The notes beneath the pieces were generated by a model. It did no database searches, was not told the origin of the DNA, and worked only from the letters and a program-made list of their open reading frames with translations. 33,593 nt of DNA from Psychrobacter phenylpyruvicus DSM 7000 = NBRC 102152 (GTDB lineage: Bacteria > Pseudomonadota > Gammaproteobacteria > Pseudomonadales > Moraxellaceae), in contig NZ_JMKP01000029.1 of assembly GCF_000685805.1 (NCBI RefSeq), positions 1 through 33,593 of the forward strand, written 5' to 3'. The stretch's first letter is position 1. The number at the start of each line of letters is the position of its first letter. Made by a program: the position numbers and the translations under genes. This document shows positions 1-7,017 of the stretch, piece after piece.

Positions 1-216
1 GCATCTCATTGTCCTTGGTCTTCTTGGTCGAAAACTTTAAGGATAGTGAGGTGTCATTTTTTTTCAACCCCTAAAAGTGTTGAGAGTGGGGTATTTTTAT
101 TAATTGTACGACACCTCGTTATATTTACGGCTCATGCAGAGCCATTAATGCTTAAGTCTTTTCACACGCATTTATTCATGTGGTGTTAAGAAGCGACGAA
201 GGTAAGGAGAGTATTA

Positions 217-525
217 ATGAAGTTTAATAAAGTGCTATTACCTGTGTTTGCTACCCTAATGCTAAGTAGTCTTCCCATCTTGGGTAATGCCGATGTTGCA
301 AAACGCTATGAGGCAAGCTGTGCTACCTGTCACTCAAGTGGGGCATTTTCAGCACCGCAAAAAGGCGACACCCAGTATTGGCAAAAACTAAAATCTGAAA
401 AAGGTATGCCTGCTTTGGTTGAATCTGTGAGAGTAGGCGGTAAACAGATGCCTGCTGGCGGGTTATGTGGCGACTGTAAAACTAGCAAAGATTATGCTGA
501 ATTAATTGAATATATGTCCAAATAA
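217..525 (+). CDS. Small periplasmic monohaem cytochrome c (c5-like)
   Basis: 102-residue secreted cytochrome. Residues 1-25 form a typical signal peptide (Lys near the start, hydrophobic core, cleavage probably after Asn-Ala at 24-25). The haem site CATCH lies at residues 35-39, giving two thioether Cys (C35, C38) and the proximal His39. M78, in KQMPAGG, is the likely distal ligand. C84 and C87 just after it match the CxxC that forms a disulphide in cytochrome c5, so c5 is the best family. The expected role is electron transfer between periplasmic donors and terminal oxidases. The start is supported by an AAGGAG ribosome site at 204-209. It appears to be a single-gene unit with its own terminator; the second cytochrome lies 340 bases downstream. 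Family assignment is fairly sure; the redox partner is unknown. Confidence 0.85.
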   Translation: MKFNKVLLPVFATLMLSSLPILGNADVAKRYEASCATCHSSGAFSAPQKGDTQYWQKLKSEKGMPALVESVRVGGKQMPAGGLCGDCKTSKDYAELIEYMSK

Positions 526-867
526 CCTTTAGTTTTCATTGAATATTACTATTTTTATCTCTCTTGCTATTTCGCAAAGCCCTGATTTAATCAGGGCTTT
601 TAGTCTTTATAAGTCAGATTAAGTGAGATTTATTGCTGCGTACTGACTAATATGTCACGGATAGGTAGCTATTTTTACAAAACTATTGATATAATAATGG
701 CATTAATTATTCTCTGTGAGTAGTTATAACTGAACCATGCGCTGATAGCTTGTCCCTAAATTTGGGTTAAGTGATGCCTGATAGTTAATGTTTGGCTATC
801 ATCATTTCAGCGTCAAAGTTATAGTTGCTTAGCTACCGCCTGAAAGATTTAGTAGGATTAGACTACA
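526..867. other. Intergenic region between the two cytochrome genes
   Basis: Holds the terminator at 576-603 and then a leader-like stretch. Segments at 740-749 can pair with 795-800 and 807-812, while 779-784 can alternatively pair with 796-801. No small gene with a ribosome site is visible. Confidence 0.4.
576..603 (+). terminator. Intrinsic terminator of the c5-like cytochrome gene
   Basis: A perfect 10-bp stem, AAAGCCCTGA (576-585) with TCAGGGCTTT (591-600), has a 5-base loop and runs into T residues. It lies 50 bases after the stop. Confidence 0.85.
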
Positions 868-1533
868 ATGAAAAAATTGCTCGTTGCCACCAGCCTATGT
901 GTTGCCAGTATCAGCGCCAGTGCAGTTATTACTGTGCCTAAATATGATGCCGCAGCCGGTCAAAAAATTGTTGAAGAGAACTGTGCTGCTTGTCATGGTA
1001 TGACAGGGATTAGTGTTGTCCCCACTCAGCCTAACCTTGGCGGTCAAAATGTTCGCTATCTTTTCAAACAATTAAGAGATTTTAAAACCGGATATCGTAT
1101 TAACGGTATCATGCAAGGTCAGATCGCTACCCTAAATGAACAAGATCTAGCAAACGTTGCTGGCTATTACTCTGAACAAAAGCCATGGGGTGCGTTCGCA
1201 GGTAACCCAGCCACTGCTGAAGAAGCGGGCAAGCTGTTCTTAGGCGGCGACAAAAAGCGTGGTGTTATTGGCTGTGCAGGGTGTCATGACCCTAAAGGCG
1301 CAGGTAACGCTTATGCTGCTTTCCCACGTATTGGTGGTCAGCACGCTGAATACATTGGTCTACAATTAAAAATGTTCCGTGCCGCTGGTCGTGAAGATGA
1401 TGTAGCTAAGGATCAAAAACGTATTAACGATGCTGCCAAAGAAGGTGAGAAAGGTATGATGCAAGTGGTTGCTGCGAGACTTAGCGATCGCGATATCAAA
1501 ATCTTATCGCAGTTTGTTAGTGCAGTTCACTAA
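868..1533 (+). CDS. Dihaem cytochrome c4
   Basis: 221 residues with an N-terminal signal peptide (about 1-19, ending Ala-Ser-Ala) and two class I cytochrome c domains. Haem 1 is bound by CAACH at residues 39-43 with M82 (NGIMQGQ) as probable distal ligand. Haem 2 is bound by CAGCH at 136-140 with a Met in KGMMQ (197-198). The repeated layout, including the PNLGGQ and PRIGGQ segments after each haem site, is characteristic of cytochrome c4, a periplasmic or membrane-associated donor to terminal oxidases. Length is normal for the family. An AGGA element (855-858) precedes the ATG. It stands alone, between the terminator of the c5-like gene and its own strong terminator. Confidence 0.92.
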   Translation: MKKLLVATSLCVASISASAVITVPKYDAAAGQKIVEENCAACHGMTGISVVPTQPNLGGQNVRYLFKQLRDFKTGYRINGIMQGQIATLNEQDLANVAGYYSEQKPWGAFAGNPATAEEAGKLFLGGDKKRGVIGCAGCHDPKGAGNAYAAFPRIGGQHAEYIGLQLKMFRAAGREDDVAKDQKRINDAAKEGEKGMMQVVAARLSDRDIKILSQFVSAVH

Positions 1534-1620
1534 TTTAACGGCTAGGTAAGTTTATCAGCTAAATCGTATTCGATAATAGCTAATAAAGCTACCTCACCCA
1601 AAGTAGCTAAAGAGATTTAA

Positions 1621-1655
1621 TAAACAAAAACCCCGTTCTTCGGGGTTTTTGTTTA
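1621..1655 (+). terminator. Strong intrinsic terminator of cytochrome c4
   Basis: A perfect 15-bp stem: 1621-1635 (TAAACAAAAACCCCG) pairs with 1641-1655, loop TTCTT. The distal arm carries five T after the GC core, so termination works on the plus strand; symmetry would allow the minus strand too. Confidence 0.92.
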
Positions 1656-1813
1656 TTATCAGCTTTAAATTTGTGAGGGCTATTTAAAGTTTATAATTTA
1701 ACCCAATATTTTTATATAAGCGTCGTAGATACGCGAATACATTTGATTTGGCTGTTCAAAATCAGTTAGATTGTCATTAACTATAATTTCAACCTAAACA
1801 ATAATCTCAATCC

Positions 1814-2935
1814 ATGGATATCAGCATGCAAAATCGTTTTGCCTCACTATTTATTGCTGCCTTACTGCCTCTACTTCTATTTAGATGGTTTATTCCTACG
1901 CCTGTTGGTCAAATAGACTTTTGGTTAATGTGGCTATTGGCAATGGTCGTCGTCGGTCTGCCTCTATTATATGCAGAGATTGGCCTGGCTCACCGCAGCC
2001 AAAAAATACCCGCTAAAGGTATTCAAGAGCTTACTAGACAGGCGGATACCAGTACCATCTGGCGCAGCTTTGTGTGGTTAACGGTATTGCTGTCATTGGT
2101 TATCGCTGGTTTAAGTATTGATGCTGTGAGTGCCAATCTATTACAGGCTACCCAAGAGCTAGGCTTATCGCTACAGGTGCCTTCTTACGCCTTAGGCATA
2201 ATTATGGTAATTATCGCCGCGATGCTGAGCTTGTTGGGTGGCAGCACTTTAGTGGCGTCTTTGGCACTAATTGCTGTGGCCTTTATTATGGCAGCTGTGA
2301 CTAATATTTCATCAATCGTACTTATCATGACTGAGCCTAGCTTAGGTGAGTGGGCCAGAGCGGTAACGCTGGCGTTAGTCAGTGTGGGAGTGGGCACAGG
2401 TCTATTTTGGTTTAATAACCCCTTGGTAAGCCACGATCCTAATCATAGTGCAGAAGCTGGACGCAATACCCGTGAGATTGCAACAAAAACGGTATTACCT
2501 ATTTGGTTAACGCAGTTGGTGATTGGTAGCGTGGCTTTGATATTTTCCACTGGGAATTTTGCGCCAGTTACCACCTTAGTTTATGCCTTTGGCGTATTAG
2601 CGGCTTCAGCATTTTTTATGCATTATGCCAGTGCGCAAATTGCCAATTTATTCCAAAGATTTGGTATCTGGATAGCTACTGCCATTAGTATGCTATTGAC
2701 TATCTTATTGGTGGCTATTGCCAGCCCTCAGTCTTTGGCGGTACTGTTGGTGATCGTTAGTGTTCTAAGTGCTTTAGTGTTGGCTATTTTTTCAGGTTGG
2801 CAAATGAAAATTAGTCACATGCGAAAATCATTAAACTTCAGCTCAGAAGGGGTTTATAATCTGTGGCGTGTGGCGATTCGCATCTTAGTACCGCTACTGA
2901 TTTTGGTCGCTGTAGCAGGTTGGTTATTGTCATGA
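1814..2935 (+). CDS. Integral membrane protein resembling a shortened NSS/SNF transporter
   Basis: 373 residues, almost wholly hydrophobic, with roughly 10-11 membrane segments (about 10-26, 33-53, 85-105, several between 125 and 202, 226-270, 285-325, 350-372). The segment VGLPLLYAEIGLAHRS (47-62) resembles the TM2 end of neurotransmitter:sodium symporters (GxPLxxxExxxG). The order of later segments also fits. However, the usual unwound TM1 motif (GLGNxWRFP type), which holds sodium and substrate, is not recognisable, and the protein is about 70 residues short. It may be a degenerate or repurposed member of the family. The real start may be the second ATG at 1826, which has GGA at 1816-1818 upstream. 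Its last bases overlap rnfH (ATGA), so the two are probably translated together. Substrate unknown. Confidence 0.55.
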   Translation: MDISMQNRFASLFIAALLPLLLFRWFIPTPVGQIDFWLMWLLAMVVVGLPLLYAEIGLAHRSQKIPAKGIQELTRQADTSTIWRSFVWLTVLLSLVIAGLSIDAVSANLLQATQELGLSLQVPSYALGIIMVIIAAMLSLLGGSTLVASLALIAVAFIMAAVTNISSIVLIMTEPSLGEWARAVTLALVSVGVGTGLFWFNNPLVSHDPNHSAEAGRNTREIATKTVLPIWLTQLVIGSVALIFSTGNFAPVTTLVYAFGVLAASAFFMHYASAQIANLFQRFGIWIATAISMLLTILLVAIASPQSLAVLLVIVSVLSALVLAIFSGWQMKISHMRKSLNFSSEGVYNLWRVAIRILVPLLILVAVAGWLLS

Positions 2936-3291
2936 ATTCAAGTTCATTCAGCACTTTGAATAAGACTCAGGCAGGCTTACCTATAAGCTTAGCCTATGCC
3001 CCGTCTGCCACAGATAGTCTATACTTAGAGATGGAAGTGGCTCAGGGCACAACCTTACTGCAAGCTTTGCAGCAGTCAGGATGGTTGCAGAAATACCCCG
3101 CTTTACAGCAGTGGTGTGATGAGCATGCTCAAGATGAGCAAATTAATAACAAGAGCTGGGCTGTAGGAGTGTTCTCCCAGAAGAAGCTATTAAGTTATGT
3201 GTTACATGCTCATGATCGCATTGAGATCTATCGACCGTTGACTATTGATCCGATGCGTAAACGCAAAAAGCGAGCTGTTAGTAAGGGATAG
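2932..3291 (+). CDS. rnfH: RnfH family protein (UPF0125, ubiquitin-like fold)
   Basis: 119 residues starting at the ATG that overlaps the stop of the upstream gene (ATGA at 2932-2935). A longer in-frame reading from 2863 exists but would lie inside the neighbour. Residues about 17-105 match the RnfH/RatB family: a beta-grasp fold with ISLAYAP near the start, VAQGTTLLQALQQSG, then WAVGVFSQKK and DRIEIYRPLTIDPMRKRKKR at the C-terminus. This last block, ending in a basic tail, is the family signature. Function is not settled; in enterobacteria the gene sits with ratA and bamE. Here bamE is the next gene on the opposite strand, which conserves part of that neighbourhood, but no ratA is present. 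Confidence 0.88.
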   Translation: MNSSSFSTLNKTQAGLPISLAYAPSATDSLYLEMEVAQGTTLLQALQQSGWLQKYPALQQWCDEHAQDEQINNKSWAVGVFSQKKLLSYVLHAHDRIEIYRPLTIDPMRKRKKRAVSKG

Positions 3292-3364
3292 CTGTATATA
3301 CAAGCAAATATAAGGTAGGATATAAGATAACCCTCTATAAAAGCCGTTTAACTCTTGTCTTATA

Positions 3365-3447
3365 AGAAGCAAGTATCTAATAGAAGCATGTGTCTAGTAG
3401 ATGCCACTGTCTAATAGATGCGAGTTTAAGTAGAAGCGAGCTTTAGT
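3365..3447. repeat. Five degenerate 16-17-bp tandem repeats between rnfH and bamE
   Basis: Units start at 3365, 3382, 3399, 3416 and 3432, each beginning AGAAGC or AGATGC and ending in TAAT or TAGT. Example unit: AGAAGCATGTGTCTAGT. They lie between the convergent ends of rnfH and bamE and are not translated in any plausible gene. Confidence 0.7.
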
Positions 3448-3482
3448 GCAAACAAGGGTTATCTCAAAGATAAGACCAACGG

Positions 3483-3857
3483 TTATTTATTGCTAGTAGG
3501 AAGGCTTTCGATACCTTCTACTTTGACCACAGTTTCTGACTCATCAAAATAAATGATCAGATGTTGGCTGGCGTTAGTAATTACTTTTTTGCCTTCTCGT
3601 TGTCCATAAGTCCCTGGCGTATAGTCGTAAATATAGTCCCAACGGTTAGGCGCTAGTGTATCGCGTACAGCTGGGCTACCTAGCAAATAAAGGACTTGGT
3701 TTTTGCTCATACCAGGTTGAACTTGCTGTGCTTGAGCTTGAGTGATTGGGGTCCCTTGAGGTAAATCAATGGTATAGACACCAAAAATAGAACAAGCTGA
3801 TAGAGTAAGTGTGGCGCTAATAGCGATAGGGTAAAGTAATTTTTTTAATATATTCAT
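3483..3857 (-). CDS. bamE: Outer membrane assembly lipoprotein BamE (SmpA/OmlA)
   Basis: 124 residues. The signal peptide ends in the lipobox LSAC (19-22), so C22 would be lipidated and the protein held in the outer membrane. The core has the SmpA/OmlA pattern: VQPGMSKNQVLYLLGSP (47-63), then NRWDYIYDYTPG and a strand with LIIYFDESETVVKVEG. BamE is the small lipoprotein of the BAM complex that stabilises BamD and helps insert beta-barrel proteins. Length is normal. It is transcribed away from fur; this bamE-fur divergent pair is common in gammaproteobacteria. A good promoter lies upstream at 3946-3974, giving an untranslated leader of roughly 80 bases. Confidence 0.93.
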   Translation of the reverse strand: MNILKKLLYPIAISATLTLSACSIFGVYTIDLPQGTPITQAQAQQVQPGMSKNQVLYLLGSPAVRDTLAPNRWDYIYDYTPGTYGQREGKKVITNASQHLIIYFDESETVVKVEGIESLPTSNK

Positions 3858-4161
3858 AGTTTCACGTTTTAGAATTACCTAATGTAGTCTTTAGAGTAAG
3901 CCTCTAAGGATTAAGACAGTTATAAAAATTACCAAAGTTCTGATAATTATAAACTGATAATAAAGTTTTGGTAAGATAACCCAGTTAAACTGATGGGCTG
4001 TTCCCCGGATTTAATCTGAGCTAGGCTTAACTCATTTTCATAAATGATACGTCAATTACTTGCAATTGCCTACCACTTACGAGAGTATTTAACTAAAATT
4101 TGCATTATTTACTAGTTTAACACGGGTTCCACTCATAAATTATAAAGTTATAAGGATTACA
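3858..4161. other. Divergent bamE / fur control region
   Basis: Contains the bamE promoter with its inverted repeat and a second inverted repeat, TCATTT (4032-4037) with AAATGA (4042-4047), upstream of fur. The latter could be an operator, perhaps for Fur itself, but it does not match the 19-bp Fur consensus well. I could not choose a fur promoter with confidence. Confidence 0.35.
3946..3974 (-). promoter_or_regulatory. Probable sigma-70 promoter of bamE
   Basis: Read on the minus strand: TTACCA (-35, plus positions 3969-3974), 17-bp spacer, TATAAT (-10, 3946-3951). The -35 box is half of an inverted repeat, TTACCAAA at 3929-3936 against TTTGGTAA at 3967-3974, so a regulator may bind here. 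Confidence 0.5.
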
Positions 4162-4596
4162 ATGAAAATCATCAATCAAGAGTTACGTAAAGCGGGTTTA
4201 AAAATTACTTTGCCTCGTATCAAGATCCTTGAGCTATTAGAGAGTGCTGAAGACCATCATATGAGTGCTGAAGAGGTCTATAAGGCGTTAATAGAGCAAG
4301 GAGAGGATGTTGGCTTAGCTACAGTATATCGAGTGCTAACCCAATTCGAGCAAGCCGGTATTGTTGAGCGTCATAATTTTGAAAACAACTTATCTGTGTT
4401 TGAGATTACTCAAGATGAACATCACGATCACATGGTCTGTGATGTGTGTGGGAAAATCATTGAGTTTCATAACCCAATCATTGAGAAAGAGCAGCTAAAA
4501 GTAGCTAAAGAGCATGGGTTTAGATTGTCTGGCCACTCTTTAGTGCTATATGGCTTATGCGAAAATGAAGAGTGCCAAGATTCAGCCAAAAAGTAA
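4162..4596 (+). CDS. fur: Ferric uptake regulator Fur
   Basis: 144 residues with the two Fur domains. The N-terminal winged helix runs to about residue 82 (RKAGLKITLPRIKILELLE, then the recognition helix region LATVYRVLTQFEQAGIVERH). The C-terminal dimerisation and metal domain follows, with HHDHMVCDVCGKIIEF (about 87-102) and a C-terminal CENEEC pair. The HHDH cluster and CxxC are the expected iron and structural zinc ligands. With Fe2+ bound, Fur represses iron uptake genes and is often autoregulated. An AAGGA ribosome site precedes the ATG at proper distance. It is single-gene, followed by its own terminator, and converges on pilT. Confidence 0.96.
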   Translation: MKIINQELRKAGLKITLPRIKILELLESAEDHHMSAEEVYKALIEQGEDVGLATVYRVLTQFEQAGIVERHNFENNLSVFEITQDEHHDHMVCDVCGKIIEFHNPIIEKEQLKVAKEHGFRLSGHSLVLYGLCENEECQDSAKK

Positions 4597-4671
4597 TGGC
4601 AAAGCAGCTGGCAGCTTCGTTAGCATTAATCCAAAGGCAGCAAAACCATAAACTGCGTTATGTGGTATTAG

Positions 4672-4699
4672 AAAACCCGTTTTTTAAACGGGTTTTTTT
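4672..4699 (+). terminator. Intrinsic terminator of fur
   Basis: An 11-bp perfect stem, AAAACCCGTTT (4672-4682) with AAACGGGTTTT (4686-4696), continues into seven T in total. It sits about 75 bases after the fur stop. Confidence 0.88.
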
Positions 4700-4742
4700 G
4701 TGGGTGATAGTTGGGTTTTACAGGGCAGGGTTGTTCTTCATT

Positions 4743-4780
4743 ATAAGGCTAAAATAAGGGATATAAGGCTAAAATAAGGG
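4743..4780. repeat. 20-bp-period direct repeat downstream of pilT
   Basis: Two identical 18-base copies, ATAAGGCTAAAATAAGGG, at 4743-4760 and 4763-4780, lie just beyond the pilT stop. They resemble the A-rich repeats upstream of pilT at 6104-6173. Confidence 0.75.
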
Positions 4781-4800
4781 AGGCTATTTTTAGAGAATGC

Positions 4801-5904
4801 TCACGCGGTCAGATACTCTGAGGCAATCACCTTATCCTCTACCAGCTGCTGTAATGACTGCTGGAATGTGCGCATACCTATGCCATTACTGGTTTGAATA
4901 ACAGAGTACATTTGCGCTAATTTGTTTTGACGAATTAAATTACGTATGGCCGGAGTAGTAACCATAATCTCATGGGCTGCAATACGTCCACCTTGGATAC
5001 GCTTCACTAAAATTTGAGAGATGACCGCCTGTAAAGATTCTGACAGCATGGCTCTGACCATTTCTTTTTCGGCTGCAGGGAAGACATCAATGAGCCTGTC
5101 TATGGTTTTGGTCGCGGAATTAGTATGCAAGGTTGCAAAGACTAGGTGCCCGGTTTCAGCCGCAGTAAGGGCCAATTGGATACTGCTTAAATCTCTTAAT
5201 TCTCCAATAACAATAACATCAGGGTCCTCCCGTAAGGCAGAACGAAGTGCACTGCTAAAATCCGAAGTATGCTGAGATACTTCTCGCTGATTTACCAAGC
5301 TTCTCTTCGAGTCATGAATGAACTCAATAGGGTCTTCAATGGTAAGGATATGGGCCGGTTTAGTGCTATTAATATGGTCAACTAAAGCTGCCACTGTTGT
5401 AGATTTACCACAGCCTGTGGGACCGGTAACCAGTACCAAACCTTGGCGTAGGTTGGCAATTTTTTCAAAGATAGCTTGGGTATCTGGTTGAGGAGTTTTA
5501 ATGTTAGCAGCAGAGGTGTCTAAGTCAGTGTCAACAGCTCGATTTAAATTAAGCTGTGCTAAGCTAGGAACGTTGGAGGGTATGATTCTAAATACAGCGG
5601 CTATTCCCCGGCTTTGAGTAAAGGCGTTAATTCTAAAGCGGCCAACTTTGGGCAAAAAGTAAGCATAATCGAGTTCTAGGTTATTTTGAAACTCGTTATA
5701 TTGAGCGTTACTCATGGTACTTCTAATAAATGCCTCAACCTCTGTCTCTCGCAAGGCAGGCATATTTACCGCGGTCATATCACCTGCTATGCGCAGCATG
5801 GCCGGCATCCCAGTAGATAAATGTAAGTCTGAGGCCTGGCATTGAATAGTGTGGGCAAGTAAAGACTGAATATCCTTGAAGCTTAGTACTTGCGCGTCAG
5901 CCAC
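4801..5904 (-). CDS. pilT: Type IV pilus retraction ATPase PilT
   Basis: I place the start at a GTG (5902-5904) with AAGGAG seven bases upstream, giving 367 residues. An ATG 13 codons earlier (5943) lacks such a site and would add a poor N-terminus. In the GTG numbering: PAS-like N-domain with ASDLHLS at 24-30, Walker A GPTGCGKST at 161-169, Asp box and Walker B in LREDPDVIVIGELRD (about 224-238), His box HLVFATLHT, and the PilT signature AIRNLIR (about 319-325). PilT is the hexameric motor that depolymerises type IV pili, giving twitching and DNA uptake. Two oddities: the fourth Walker A residue after GPTG is Cys rather than the usual Ser, and about 20 extra residues (around 119-145) lie between the two domains. 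No pilU follows. It is divergent from yggS, a common pairing. Confidence 0.93.
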   Translation of the reverse strand: MADAQVLSFKDIQSLLAHTIQCQASDLHLSTGMPAMLRIAGDMTAVNMPALRETEVEAFIRSTMSNAQYNEFQNNLELDYAYFLPKVGRFRINAFTQSRGIAAVFRIIPSNVPSLAQLNLNRAVDTDLDTSAANIKTPQPDTQAIFEKIANLRQGLVLVTGPTGCGKSTTVAALVDHINSTKPAHILTIEDPIEFIHDSKRSLVNQREVSQHTSDFSSALRSALREDPDVIVIGELRDLSSIQLALTAAETGHLVFATLHTNSATKTIDRLIDVFPAAEKEMVRAMLSESLQAVISQILVKRIQGGRIAAHEIMVTTPAIRNLIRQNKLAQMYSVIQTSNGIGMRTFQQSLQQLVEDKVIASEYLTA

Positions 5905-6103
5905 GTAGGCTCTCCTTGTGCAATTAATGGATATCAGTAGCATAACAAGTCTACTTACCCTATGAGTAACTTTTTTTGGGTCAATGCCTATTTGTCAGTG
6001 CTTATGGATAGCGTATGCTTTAATAGCAATTAAAAAGACAAGCTGTGTAGGCAGTGTAAACATCTACCAATAGAGCAGGCAGGGTGGTAAATGTTACTAT
6101 TAG

Positions 6104-6173
6104 GGTATAGCCAAAAATAAGGTATGGCCAAAAAATACGATATAGCCAAAAATAAGGTATGGCCAAAAAAAAC
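6104..6173. repeat. Two-level A-rich tandem repeat between pilT and yggS
   Basis: A 35-bp unit occurs twice (6104-6138, 6139-6173). Each unit is itself two similar halves of 17 and 18 bases, such as GGTATAGCCAAAAATAA and GGTATGGCCAAAAAATAC. It ends about 30 bases before the yggS start, so it may overlap promoter or leader sequence. Confidence 0.8.
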
Positions 6174-6206
6174 TAACTAAAAAATAAATTTTATGAGGGC
6201 AATATA

Positions 6207-6905
6207 ATGAATACGACACTGCTACAAAGATGGCAACAAGTTATCGAACAAATTGATAAGGCACGTGCCGCTTCGAATCGAGATACGGTTACTTTGTTGG
6301 CAGTATCTAAGACTAAGCCTGCTCAAATGATTATTGAGTTGGCCGAAGCAGGGCAGAGACATTTTGGAGAAAATTACCTGCAAGAAGCAGCAGGGAAGAT
6401 GGCAGAGATCAAAGAGCTTGGCGCAAGCTCAGCGGCTACTGAAGCTATTATTTGGCATTATATCGGTCATATTCAACGCAATAAAACCCGAGATATCGCT
6501 GAGAACTTCGACTGGGTACATACCATTGAGCGCGATATTATTGCCAAGCGTCTTAATGACCAACGCCCCGATAATTTAGGTAAGATCAATGTGTTGGTTC
6601 AAGTCAATATAGACAATGAAGACAGTAAGTCTGGGTGTTTGCCCAGTGAGTTAGATAAGCTAATTGCCGGCATTAAAGGCTATGATAAGCTAAGCTTACG
6701 CGGGCTAATGATTATTCCGTCCAAAGAGGGCACGGATGCTTTTGAGCGTACTAAAAAGCTGTTTGATGAGATTAAGCAGGCGCATCCTGAATTAACACAA
6801 TGGGATACCTTGAGCATGGGGATGAGTGGCGATATGGAGCAAGCCATTGCTCATGGCTCAACGATGGTTCGGGTTGGTAGTGCGATTTTTGGAGCAAGAG
6901 ACTAA
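6207..6905 (+). CDS. yggS: Pyridoxal phosphate homeostasis protein (YggS/PLPBP)
   Basis: 232 residues, full length for the family. It is a fold III PLP-binding barrel without known enzymatic activity that buffers PLP and affects amino acid and keto acid balance. The PLP lysine is K35 in LLAVSKTKP. Other family blocks are FGENYLQE, WHYIGHIQRNK (about 89-99), LVQVNIDNEDSKSGC, LRGLMIIP and the C-terminal LSMGMSGDMEQAIAHGST followed by VRVGSAIFGAR, which binds the phosphate. A GAGGG site (6193-6198 region) precedes the ATG. It is divergent from pilT, as in many gammaproteobacteria, and ends in a terminator shared with nadE. Confidence 0.95.
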   Translation: MNTTLLQRWQQVIEQIDKARAASNRDTVTLLAVSKTKPAQMIIELAEAGQRHFGENYLQEAAGKMAEIKELGASSAATEAIIWHYIGHIQRNKTRDIAENFDWVHTIERDIIAKRLNDQRPDNLGKINVLVQVNIDNEDSKSGCLPSELDKLIAGIKGYDKLSLRGLMIIPSKEGTDAFERTKKLFDEIKQAHPELTQWDTLSMGMSGDMEQAIAHGSTMVRVGSAIFGARD

Positions 6906-6945
6906 GCTAAGCTAAGCTTTAAGACCTAAATGATTTTTAAGATCT

Positions 6946-6986
6946 AAATAAAAGGAGCTTCAGATTAATTGAAGCTCCTTTTATTT
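6946..6986. terminator. Bidirectional terminator between yggS and nadE
   Basis: A perfect 17-bp stem (6946-6962 with 6970-6986, loop GATTAAT) has a GGAGCTTCA core and T-rich tails on both strands. It serves the convergent yggS and nadE genes. Confidence 0.9.
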
Positions 6987-7017
6987 TATTACCTAGATAA
7001 TGATGAAAGCGGCTTTA

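Noticed and set aside
1..216. Partial gene entering from the left edge
   Set aside because: Stops occur early in the frames checked and no family signature is seen; the stretch appears to be the leader region of the c5-like cytochrome gene.
4032..4047. Fur box upstream of fur
   Set aside because: The TCATTT/AAATGA dyad does not align well with the 19-bp Fur consensus; kept only as an unnamed inverted repeat.
4572..4757. 61-codon open frame overlapping the 3' end of fur
   Set aside because: It overlaps fur out of frame, contains the fur terminator hairpin in its middle and has no ribosome site.
4801..5904. PilU rather than PilT
   Set aside because: ASDLHLS, GPTG, LREDPD and AIRNLIR are PilT features; PilU has different residues at these places.
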